A stretch of DNA of 22,127 nt from Thermoplasmata archaeon. GTDB lineage: Archaea > Thermoplasmatota > Thermoplasmata > Lutacidiplasmatales > UBA184. The first letter of the stretch is position 1; the number at the start of each line of letters is the position of its first letter. A program made the position numbers and the translations under genes. Where the stretch lies: NCBI GenBank assembly GCA_030037695.1, contig JASHQF010000147.1, forward strand, positions 1 to 22,127. The letters are read 5' to 3'. Below, piece after piece: positions 14,482-20,786 of the stretch. The notes under the pieces are model-generated. The model had not been told where the DNA came from and searched no databases. It was given only the letters and a program-made list of their open reading frames with translations.

Positions 14482-14839
14482 GCAGCCGCACCCCTGCCCC
14501 GTCGGGCCGCGCTTTCACGAGCTCGTGCAGGGAGAGAGCCGTCCCGCCGGCCGCGTGCACCTTCGCCCGCGCCTCGGTCGAGTAGGCGAACGCTCCCACG
14601 GTGACCCGCTTCGATAGCGGTCCCGCGGCGAGCAGCTTGCCCGGCACGGCGATCGTGTCCCCCGCCGCGGCGAGCCGGTCGAGCCGGCCGACGTTGAGAG
14701 GCACGACCTGGTGGCGGGCCCGTTCCAGCCGGTCGGCGACCGAGCCCCAGATCGAGGCCCCGTGGGCCTTGCCGGCCCGCCGGAGCTCGACGACCAAGCG
14801 TCGCAGTTCGGGATTGAGTTTGGTACGGCGAGCCGCCAT
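14474..14839 (-). CDS. rpl18e: 50S ribosomal protein eL18
   Basis: This is the archaeal/eukaryotic large-subunit protein eL18. It is identified by the basic N-terminus with NPELRRLVVELRR, the VNVGRLDR-like segment (here LNVGRLDRLAAAGDTIAVPGK), KRVTVGAFAYS and the ending of a SLHELV stretch. The 121-residue length is standard. The ATG at 14837-14839 lies about 34 bp after a TATA box, and this gene heads the operon. In many archaea the RNA polymerase subunit D gene directly precedes it; here the divergent PRC-barrel promoter does. Confidence 0.96.
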   Translation of the reverse strand: MAARRTKLNPELRRLVVELRRAGKAHGASIWGSVADRLERARHQVVPLNVGRLDRLAAAGDTIAVPGKLLAAGPLSKRVTVGAFAYSTEARAKVHAAGGTALSLHELVKARPDGAGVRLLA

Positions 14840-14870
14840 CGGTGAGAGCGGCCTTCGACCCGGGTCCTCG

Positions 14871-14877
14871 ATATAAG
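14871..14877 (-). promoter_or_regulatory. TATA box of the eL18-uL13-uS9-RpoN operon
   Basis: The - strand reads CTTATAT, about 34 bp before the eL18 ATG, with an A-rich patch (GAAAATT) upstream. The predicted leader is about 7 nt. Confidence 0.65.
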
Positions 14878-14993
14878 CGTTGCCAATTTTCTTCCGGCCC
14901 GCCCCGCGTGACGCGCCCGGGCGGCCGCGGGCGCCCTAACGACGCGCGACGCGCGCCCTCCGCCCTCGAGGAGCTTCCTGTTCTCGCCAACGA

Positions 14994-15000
14994 TTAAATA
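14994..15000 (+). promoter_or_regulatory. TATA box of the PRC-barrel/glycosyltransferase operon
   Basis: TTAAATA is centred about 39 bp before the PRC-barrel ATG, predicting a leader of roughly 12 nt. It is divergent from the ribosomal operon promoter about 120 bp away; nothing else is recognised in the gap between them. Confidence 0.6.
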
Positions 15001-15035
15001 GCGCCCCCCGCCATCGGCGGCCCGAGGCGCCCCGC

Positions 15036-15278
15036 ATGCGCAAGTTCCTCACCGAGCTTCGTGGCAAGACCGTGATGACGAACGACGGCCAGATCCTCGG
15101 CATGATCGACAACTTCGTCGTCGACACCCTCTCCGGCGGGATCGCCCATGTCCTCGTGACCCCGAGCGAGGACGTCGAGCAGCGCCTGTTCCAGAGCGAC
15201 GCCTCGGGCCGCCTCGTGCTCCCCTTCAAGAGCATGCGGGCGGTCAAGGATGTCGTCGTGATGGACATTGGGAAGTGA
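15036..15278 (+). CDS. PRC-barrel domain protein
   Basis: This is a single PRC-barrel of 80 residues: a leading helix (MRKFLTELRGK), then strands VMTNDGQILGMIDNFVVDTL, AHVLVTP, GRLVLPFKSMRAVKDVVVMD. The pattern G-x-V-x-T-x-D-G-x-x-L-G followed by P-F-x-S-M-x-A-V-x-D matches the stand-alone archaeal PRC-barrel proteins. These are proposed to bind RNA or proteins, and some archaeal members are linked to cell division; the precise role here is unknown. The stop codon overlaps the start of the glycosyltransferase gene by 11 bp, indicating one transcript. Confidence 0.92.
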   Translation: MRKFLTELRGKTVMTNDGQILGMIDNFVVDTLSGGIAHVLVTPSEDVEQRLFQSDASGRLVLPFKSMRAVKDVVVMDIGK

Positions 15279-16098
15279 GTCCTCCGGGCGTCCCCTCCTC
15301 TCCGTCGTCGTCACCGTCCGCAACGAAGAAGCCCACCTGGGCCAGCTTCTAGAGAGCCTCGCGGTCCAGGAGCCGCCGTTCGAGATCGTCCTGGTCGACG
15401 CCGAGAGCCGGGACCGCACGGTCGAGATCGCGAAGGCGTTCGCCGCCCGCCATCCGGGCCTCCTCACGATCCTTTCGCACCCGGGCTCCCGCGGGGTCGG
15501 CCGCAACACTGGCGTCGGCGCCGCCCGGGGGACGTACATCGCGTTCACCGACGGGGACTGCTTCGCCGACTCCCAGTGGCTGGCCGCGCTCCGCGCCGAC
15601 CTGGCCCCCGGCGTCGTGATCGCCGGGCGCACCCTCACGGTCGGCAAACCGAAGTACGGCTCGCTCGAGCGCGTCGAGCTGTTCCAGGGGGGGTACGATG
15701 TCACGTTCCCGTCGTGCAACCTCGCCTACGAGCGGGCGCGGTTCCTCGCGCTCGGGGGGTTCGACACCTCGCTGATCACCGCCGAGGACATCGATCTCAA
15801 CCTGCGGGCGGTCGCCGGCGGGGCGAAGATCCAGTACGAACCGCGCGCGGTCGTCTACCACCACATGCGCGAGAACTTCGTGCGGTTCCTGCTGCAGGCG
15901 TTCTGGAACGGCTACGGCCGCAAGCAGCTCACCGAGAAGCACGGACGCCTCTGGGTCCGCTACCGGGTCCGGCGGCTCCTCTCGGGGCAGAAGGGGGCGA
16001 TCGCCTGGGCCCGCCTCGCCGCCGCCTTCGGCGGCTACATCTTCCGGGTCGTCACCCACCGCGACGCGCCGCGGAGCTCGGTCCCGGTCGCCGCGTAG
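15268..16098 (+). CDS. Family 2 glycosyltransferase
   Basis: This is a GT-A fold enzyme using a nucleotide- or dolichol-phosphate-activated sugar. Visible features are the N-terminal SVVVTVRNEE strand and helix, EIVLVDAESRDRT, GVGRNTGVGAARG, the metal-binding TDGD (Asp95 and Asp97) and the acceptor-side AEDIDL (Glu173, Asp174, Asp176). The C-terminal part is basic with a moderately hydrophobic stretch (AWARLAAAFGGYIF), perhaps for membrane association. In context of a heavily sequon-bearing surface protein nearby, a role in N-glycan or lipid-linked oligosaccharide synthesis is plausible but inferred. The only suitable start is TTG at 15268-15270, inside the end of the PRC-barrel gene. Length is 276 residues. 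Confidence 0.93.
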   Translation: MGSESSGRPLLSVVVTVRNEEAHLGQLLESLAVQEPPFEIVLVDAESRDRTVEIAKAFAARHPGLLTILSHPGSRGVGRNTGVGAARGTYIAFTDGDCFADSQWLAALRADLAPGVVIAGRTLTVGKPKYGSLERVELFQGGYDVTFPSCNLAYERARFLALGGFDTSLITAEDIDLNLRAVAGGAKIQYEPRAVVYHHMRENFVRFLLQAFWNGYGRKQLTEKHGRLWVRYRVRRLLSGQKGAIAWARLAAAFGGYIFRVVTHRDAPRSSVPVAA

Positions 16099-16136
16099 GC
16101 CCTCCGGGGGGCCGCGCCCGCCGCTCGGGAGCGACG

Positions 16137-16142
16137 GTTATC
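16137..16142 (+). promoter_or_regulatory. Weak TATA-like element before the OsmC-family gene
   Basis: GTTATC is centred about 26 bp before the ATG, the spacing of a leaderless transcript. The match is weak, but it is the only A/T-rich element in the 67-bp gap. Confidence 0.35.
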
Positions 16143-16165
16143 CTCGGCGGCGGCCCGCCCGTCCG

Positions 16166-16702
16166 ATGGCCCCCGAGCACCGCTACCGTGCCACCGTCCG
16201 ATGGACCGGCGACCTCGGCGAGGGGACCCGGGAGTACCGTGGCTACAGCCGCGACCACGTGGTCGAGATCGACGGCAAACCCCCGATCCTCCTCACCTCG
16301 GGCTTGAGCCCGCGGAGCGACCCCGGGCGCCACACCCCCGACGACCTCCTCGTCGCCGCCCTCGCGTCCTGCCACATGCTCTGGTACCTCCATCTCTGCT
16401 CGGAAGCGGGGGTCGTCGTCACGGCGTACTCCGATACCGCGGAGGGAACGCTCCGCCTAGAACGCGGCGGCGGGGGTCGGTTCACCCAGGCGACGCTCCG
16501 CCCGCACGTCGTGGTGCGGTCGGGCTCGCTCGAGGTCGCCCGGCAGCTCCACGAGGAGGCGCACCGGAAGTGCTTCGTCGCGAACTCGGTCGCGTTCCCG
16601 GTCGGCTGCGAGCCGACGATCGAGCCGGAAGCGACGACGGGAGCGGGCGCGAAAGGTTCGGGTCCGAGGGACGCGCGGAGCGGGACGCCTAGCTCGCCTT
16701 GA
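16166..16702 (+). CDS. OsmC/Ohr-family peroxiredoxin-like protein
   Basis: OsmC/Ohr proteins reduce organic hydroperoxides with two cysteines. The first lies in the family motif TPDDLLVAALASCHML (Cys69) and the second in HRKCFVANSV (Cys136), a spacing of 67 residues as in characterised members. The N-terminal strands (YRATVRWTGD, HVVEIDGKPP) and the substrate-loop region also fit. At 178 residues it is longer than the usual 140-150 because of a 30-residue Gly/Ser/Pro-rich tail. The tail overlaps the end of the convergent Roadblock gene by 14 bp and may be unstructured. It is cytoplasmic, acting as a homodimer in relatives. Confidence 0.92.
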   Translation: MAPEHRYRATVRWTGDLGEGTREYRGYSRDHVVEIDGKPPILLTSGLSPRSDPGRHTPDDLLVAALASCHMLWYLHLCSEAGVVVTAYSDTAEGTLRLERGGGGRFTQATLRPHVVVRSGSLEVARQLHEEAHRKCFVANSVAFPVGCEPTIEPEATTGAGAKGSGPRDARSGTPSSP

Positions 16703-17045
16703 GGAGCTCGGCGACCTTCACGACCTCGGCGAGGACCTTCGGGACGTCCGCCGACTGGTCGACGACGGCGACGAGGAGCGCCTTCTTGCCGCTCCCGACG
16801 ATGATCGTCCGGGAGTCGTTCCCCTCGACGACGATCCGGTCCGGTGGGGCCCGGTTGAGCTCCGTGTTCGCGGTCGCGGCCGCCCCGAGGATCGTCGCGC
16901 ACATGATCGCGAACGTCTCGGTGTAGACCCCGGCGGGCACGTCCGCGTAGAGGACGAGGCCGTCGCGCGAGACGAGCGCGGTCGCGATCCCGTCGATGCG
17001 ACCCTTGAGGTCCTTGATCACCGCGCCGACGTTGCCGGTCGCCAT
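16689..17045 (-). CDS. Roadblock/LC7-domain protein
   Basis: This is a single Roadblock/LC7 fold of 118 residues: a long first helix (VGAVIKDLKGRIDGIATALVS), strand DGLVLYADV, then a second helix (TETFAIMCATILGAAATANTE), strands RIVVEG, RTIIVGS, ALLVAVVD and a C-terminal helix. Prokaryotic members (MglB-like) bind and regulate small GTPases or act as dimeric scaffolds. No GTPase gene is in this window. The ATG at 17043-17045 lies 16 bp after the V4R gene's stop, and a GAGGGGG run overlapping that stop may act as the ribosome-binding site. Co-transcription with V4R suggests a sensor-scaffold pair. Confidence 0.92.
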   Translation of the reverse strand: MATGNVGAVIKDLKGRIDGIATALVSRDGLVLYADVPAGVYTETFAIMCATILGAAATANTELNRAPPDRIVVEGNDSRTIIVGSGKKALLVAVVDQSADVPKVLAEVVKVAELLKAS

Positions 17046-17061
17046 CAAAGCGTCCGCCCCC

Positions 17062-17469
17062 TCACAGCTCCTCGACCCGGAATCGGCATTCGCTCTGCCC
17101 GGTGCTGGCGCACGCCTCTTCGGTGCATTTAACGCGCCCCCCCTTAAAACGTTCGTAGAACTCCCGGAGCATGCCCCGGAGCCGGTGGCAGGTCGGGATA
17201 TCGCTCGGAGCGACCTCGATCGACCCCCGCGCCACCGCCTCCCGGTCGGTGAAGCGGATCGATTCGACCCACCCGCGCTCCTCAAGGAGCTTGGCCGCCC
17301 GCTCGAAGTAGCGGGGCCGGTCCTTGAGCGCCTCGTCAGCCATCGCCGCGCCGATCACCGACCCTTCCTTGAAGAACAGCCCGTGGCACGCGTGCGACAT
17401 CACCCCCTCGTAGAGCTCCTTGATCTGGCGGAGCTCGGCCTGATCGATCTTGACGCTGCGAACGGCCAT
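17062..17469 (-). CDS. V4R (4-vinyl reductase-like) domain sensor protein
   Basis: A helical start (IDQAELRQIKELYEG) and a GSVIGAAMADE segment lead to a strand (GSIEVAPSD) and the C-terminal VKCTEEACASTGQSECRF, the V4R signature with Cys120 and Cys128 seven residues apart. Cys28, Cys94 and Cys115 are also present. V4R domains belong to the small-molecule-binding fold shared with XylR and DmpR sensors and the BchJ and TRAPP families, and bind hydrophobic ligands or metals. No DNA-binding or catalytic domain is attached, so a ligand- or redox-sensing role through protein contacts is the best inference. The ATG at 17467-17469 sits about four bases after the predicted transcription start of a very strong TATA box. 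Length is 135 residues. Confidence 0.85.
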   Translation of the reverse strand: MAVRSVKIDQAELRQIKELYEGVMSHACHGLFFKEGSVIGAAMADEALKDRPRYFERAAKLLEERGWVESIRFTDREAVARGSIEVAPSDIPTCHRLRGMLREFYERFKGGRVKCTEEACASTGQSECRFRVEEL

Positions 17470-17495
17470 TGACGGCGCAGCACCGGGGCCGGGAC

Positions 17496-17505
17496 TATAT
17501 ATATT
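17496..17505 (-). promoter_or_regulatory. Strong TATA box of the V4R-Roadblock operon
   Basis: The - strand reads AATATATATA, the best TATA match in the window. The predicted start of transcription is near 17473, leaving a leader of about four bases. Confidence 0.75.
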
Positions 17506-17531
17506 ACCCTTTGGACCCTCGCCGAGGGAGC

Positions 17532-18290
17532 TCACGGAGCCTCGCTCTCCGACCCGGGCGGGGGCGCGAGCGGCCCGGCGAGGGCACCTTCGAGGTCGTC
17601 GAGCGAACGGATGCGCCCGGGCCCGAGCGGCTCGCCTGACGGAGACCGCTCGAGAAGGACCGCCGAGAGTCCGGCGCGTCGGGCCGCCCGGACGTCGCTC
17701 CAGAGGAGGTCGCCGACCATCACGACCGACTCCGGGTCGATACCGAGCCCCTGCGCGGCCGCGCGGAACGCTTCCCGCGACGGGAGCGTCGGACCCGGGG
17801 GATCGCCGGCGACGACGACCGGGAGATCGGAGAGGCCCGAGCGTTTGAGCCACCACTCGGCGCTCTCGCGCGGGAACGGGGTGGCGACCCCGACCTTCGT
17901 TCCGCTCGATCGGAGCCGGTCGACGACCGCGCGGACCTCGGGGAAGCGGCCGATCTCGCCGGTCGGGTGGAGCAGCCGGCGCGCGACGGCGCCCCCCTCC
18001 TCCGGGGGCGGAGCGTGGCCGGCGATCGCGGCAAGCGTCGACGTGAGGTGCGATTCCAGCGCGGCGAGGTCGGCGGGCGGCTCGGCGCCGGTGAGACCGT
18101 GCCAGCGGCGCTGGTCCCAGAGCCGGACGCTGCGACGCAGGGCGCCGGCCATCCGGCGCTCGTTGGCGATCGGCCCCTGCGGCCGCCAGGCCCACTGCCA
18201 CAGGGACGGGACGTGGAACGGGACGAGGACGTCGTCCAGGTCGAGGACGACCGCCCGAGGTCGGGCGGCGACGACGGACGGGGCGGCCAC
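17532..18290 (-). CDS. HAD-superfamily hydrolase
   Basis: The motifs of a haloacid-dehalogenase-type phosphatase are present: motif I VVLDLDDVL (nucleophile Asp17, acid/base Asp19), motif II VATPFPRE with its Thr, and motif IV VMVGDLLWSD (Asp194, Asp199). Motif III normally holds a Lys before the fourth strand, but the matching place reads LPSREAF, with Arg. Residues about 30-110 form a helical cap, so substrates are probably small phosphorylated metabolites. The likely start is GTG 18288-18290, 10 bp after the stop of the coiled-coil gene, so the two may share a transcript. No specific substrate can be named. Length is 252 residues. Confidence 0.88.
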   Translation of the reverse strand: MAAPSVVAARPRAVVLDLDDVLVPFHVPSLWQWAWRPQGPIANERRMAGALRRSVRLWDQRRWHGLTGAEPPADLAALESHLTSTLAAIAGHAPPPEEGGAVARRLLHPTGEIGRFPEVRAVVDRLRSSGTKVGVATPFPRESAEWWLKRSGLSDLPVVVAGDPPGPTLPSREAFRAAAQGLGIDPESVVMVGDLLWSDVRAARRAGLSAVLLERSPSGEPLGPGRIRSLDDLEGALAGPLAPPPGSESEAP

Positions 18291-18300
18291 GGCCGTTCGG

Positions 18301-19164
18301 TCAGCCTCGCCCGCGCTTCTGGAGCTCGAGGAGGTCCTCGGTCGAGACCTTCTCGCCCTTCTTCAGGCGGGCGAGGACGTCCTCCTCGCGGGGCGCCTCC
18401 ATCCCGGCCCAGGCCGGCGGGCCGTGCCCGCCCCGGGCGGCGTAGAGGAGCTTCTCGATGTCCCGGACCTCTTCGATCGCGGCGATGTGCTCGCGGTGGG
18501 CGTCGTCGGCCTGCGCCTTCACGGCGAGGAGCCGTCCCTGGACGTCGTCCGCCTGGCGTCGCAGCTCGTCGACCTCCTCGTAGAGCGTCACCATCGCCTC
18601 GTGCTCGCGCTGCGCGTCCTCCGCGAACTGCCCGACGGCCGCGTGGTGCCGCTCCGCCTCCGCCCGCGCCTCGGTGAACTCGGTGAGGGTCCGGTCGACC
18701 TCGGGGTCCTGACGGAGCTGCTCCTCCTGCTCCCGGATCGACCCCTCGATCCGCTTCATCTCCTCGATGAGGCGCTTCTCCTGCTCCCCGGTGAGCGCCG
18801 TCGTCATGTGGCGGAACTCGAGCTCCTTGAGGTCCTTGCGCAACCGCCAGAGCGCGACCGAGCCCGCCTTCGGGGTCTTGGCGCGGCGCATCGCCTGGAC
18901 GCGGTCGCTGAGCTCCTGGAGCCGGGCGTTCCCCTCCTCCCGGAGGCGCTTCGCCTCCCGGACGTCGGCGTTCAGCGCGTCGCGGCGCCGACGGTGCTCC
19001 TGGGCCTCGGAGCTCTTGTCGTGGAGGGCGTCCAGGATGCGCGAACGCTCCTCGCCGAGCGTCCGGGCCTCGGCGTTGAGGCGGTCGCGCCGGGCGCGGC
19101 TCTCGTCGGCCCGGTCGTTCGATTCCGCCTTGCGCTGTTCGAGCTCTTCGGTCGCGTCGTTCAC
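18301..19164 (-). CDS. Archaeal coiled-coil protein of the COG1340 type
   Basis: Nearly the whole protein is charged heptad-like coiled coil, rich in Glu, Arg, Ala and Leu. It contains the segment LRKDLKELEFRHMTTALTGEQ, whose 'LE...T..L..e.E' pattern is the hallmark of the COG1340 archaeal coiled-coil family. The C-terminus (EEDVLARLKKGEKVSTEDLL, residues about 260-280) is a separate small helical motif seen in such proteins. No function is established; a structural or scaffold role, possibly chromosome- or translation-associated, is only inference. The start is uncertain: GTG 19162-19164 gives 287 residues, while an in-frame GTG at 19189-19191 would add nine and lies closer to the predicted transcription start. 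It is divergent from herA and upstream of the HAD gene. Confidence 0.88.
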   Translation of the reverse strand: MNDATEELEQRKAESNDRADESRARRDRLNAEARTLGEERSRILDALHDKSSEAQEHRRRRDALNADVREAKRLREEGNARLQELSDRVQAMRRAKTPKAGSVALWRLRKDLKELEFRHMTTALTGEQEKRLIEEMKRIEGSIREQEEQLRQDPEVDRTLTEFTEARAEAERHHAAVGQFAEDAQREHEAMVTLYEEVDELRRQADDVQGRLLAVKAQADDAHREHIAAIEEVRDIEKLLYAARGGHGPPAWAGMEAPREEDVLARLKKGEKVSTEDLLELQKRGRG

Positions 19165-19226
19165 GCGGACCCCGATCCGCGTCCGGAACACGTCCGGCGC
19201 GAGGGGCGTTTCGACCGGTGCCGCCG

Positions 19227-19233
19227 ATATAAA
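19227..19233 (-). promoter_or_regulatory. TATA box of the coiled-coil/HAD operon
   Basis: The - strand reads TTTATAT, a canonical archaeal TATA box. It predicts transcription from about 19203, roughly 12 bp before the GTG at 19191 or 40 bp before the GTG at 19164. Confidence 0.6.
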
Positions 19234-19282
19234 GCCGTCGGAGCGGGGCGGGCCCCCTCGCTGCGCGTGCCGCGTCACCCTC

Positions 19283-19287
19283 ATATT
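19283..19287 (+). promoter_or_regulatory. TATA-like element before herA
   Basis: ATATT is centred about 28 bp before the GTG start of herA, as for a leaderless message. The GATATAAAG at 19226-19234 is near-symmetric and could also serve the + strand with a longer leader. Confidence 0.45.
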
Positions 19288-19312
19288 CGGGGTCTCGCCC
19301 GTTCTCCCTTCG

Positions 19313-20761
19313 GTGGAGGAGATCGGACGGATCTTCGGCGACGTCGGGCTCGGGCAGTTCCACCTGATCCTCACGCAGCCGGTCGAACGGGGGGACTACC
19401 TCGCGGTCGCGGACGAGCAGCACGGCCAGGTCCTCTGCCAGCTCGACGATCTCCACCGCAAGAGCGACCTCGACGTGGAGCGGGCCGCCTCCCTCGGCGC
19501 CGATGACGGGGGGGCGATCCACCAGAACCTGCTCGGCCTCGCCCGGATCCTGGGGTACCGCGACGACGCTGGGATCGTGAAATGCCCGACGATCCCGTTC
19601 CGACCCGGGGCCCGGGTGTTCCGGGCCGAGGAGCCGTTGATCGCCGAGGTCCTCGGCCTACGCCACCACGCCGCGACCGGCGCCTACGTGGGGCTGCTCC
19701 GCAACCACCAGCTCCGGGTCGAGCTCGACATCAACCAGCTCGTCCAGCGCCACGTGAGCGTCCTCGCGAAGACGGGCGGCGGGAAGAGCTACCTCCTGGG
19801 GGTCCTCATCGAAGAGCTCCTCCGCCACAAGGTGACGTGCGTCATCGTCGATCCGCACGGGGAGTACGGCTCGCTAAGGTTCGCGGCCGAGAAGAACGGC
19901 GGGCACGCGCGGTTCGGCGTCGAGAGCCAGGGGTTCGCGCGGCAGGTCCAGGAGTACTCTCCCGACGTCCAGCTGAACGCGAACGCCAAGCCGCTCACCT
20001 TCTCGCTGCGGAGCACGGACCCGCGCGATCTCTTGGTGTTCCTCGGCCTCACGAACGTGAAGACGTTCCTCGGGCCGCTGAAGCAGCTCCTCGACCGGGC
20101 GGCGGCGACGAACGCCGAGTTCTCCGTCGCCGACCTCGTGCGGCTCGCCGAGGGCGGCGAGGGGGCCGTCGCCGAGACGCTCCACGAGCGGCTCGAGTAC
20201 CTCGAGCAGACCAAGCTCCTCGGGCCCGTCGGGACGAGCCTCCACGATCTCGTGAAGAAGGGGGAGGCGACGCTCCTCAACCTGCGCGGGGTCGCGCCGG
20301 ACGTCCAGGAGCTCGTCGTCGCGCGGATCGCCTCGACGCTGTTCGAGAACCGGAAGAAGGACAAGATCCCGCCGCTGTTCCTCGTCATCGAGGAGGCGCA
20401 CAACTTCGCGCCGCAGCAGGGGACGGCGACCTCCTCGCGCATCCTGAAGAACATCGCGAGCGAGGGCCGGAAGTTCGGGCTCGGCCTCTGCGTCGTGACG
20501 CAGCGGGCCGCCCGCATCGACAAGAGCGTCCTCTCGCAGTGCACGACCCAGCTGATCCTGCAGGTGACGAACCCGCTCGATCTCAAGGCGATCGCGCAGT
20601 CGATCGAGGGGCTGACGGACGGGATGACGGAGATGATCCAGTCGCTGCCCGTCGGCACCGCCCTCGTGACGGGCGGCGGCTACCACACCCCGCTGTTCTG
20701 CGAGGTCCGCCCCCGGGCGACGCGGCACGGCGGCGAGAGCGTCCCGATCATCGTGGCGTAG
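19313..20761 (+). CDS. herA: HerA-family DNA helicase/translocase
   Basis: HerA is a hexameric FtsK-like DNA translocase that, with the nuclease NurA, resects DNA ends for homologous recombination with Mre11-Rad50. The N-terminal HAS-barrel region (about 1-130) includes strands FHLILTQPV and GDYLAVAD. The RecA-like core has Walker A AKTGGGKS (Lys158), IVDPHGEYGSL, Walker B FLVIEEAHNF (Glu360, Glu361) and sensor-like segments VVTQRAARIDKSVLSQC and QLILQVTNPLD. The C-terminal GTALVTGGGYHTPLFCEVRPR is also typical. At 482 residues it matches the family. The GTG at 19313-19315 is the first plausible start after the promoter; the longer open frame overlaps the divergent gene. No nurA, mre11 or rad50 is adjacent. 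Confidence 0.93.
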   Translation: MEEIGRIFGDVGLGQFHLILTQPVERGDYLAVADEQHGQVLCQLDDLHRKSDLDVERAASLGADDGGAIHQNLLGLARILGYRDDAGIVKCPTIPFRPGARVFRAEEPLIAEVLGLRHHAATGAYVGLLRNHQLRVELDINQLVQRHVSVLAKTGGGKSYLLGVLIEELLRHKVTCVIVDPHGEYGSLRFAAEKNGGHARFGVESQGFARQVQEYSPDVQLNANAKPLTFSLRSTDPRDLLVFLGLTNVKTFLGPLKQLLDRAAATNAEFSVADLVRLAEGGEGAVAETLHERLEYLEQTKLLGPVGTSLHDLVKKGEATLLNLRGVAPDVQELVVARIASTLFENRKKDKIPPLFLVIEEAHNFAPQQGTATSSRILKNIASEGRKFGLGLCVVTQRAARIDKSVLSQCTTQLILQVTNPLDLKAIAQSIEGLTDGMTEMIQSLPVGTALVTGGGYHTPLFCEVRPRATRHGGESVPIIVA

Positions 20762-20786
20762 GCCGCGCGCGGACCGAGGGCCCGGG

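Noticed and set aside
18767..19312. Upstream extension of the herA frame
   Set aside because: It runs antisense through the coiled-coil gene, is Arg/Ser-rich and not family-like; GTG 19313 gives the normal HerA length.
17720..19522. A 600-codon - strand frame covering parts of the HAD, coiled-coil and herA regions
   Set aside because: It is out of frame with all three recognised genes, has a Pro/Arg/Gly-rich product and spans a promoter region.
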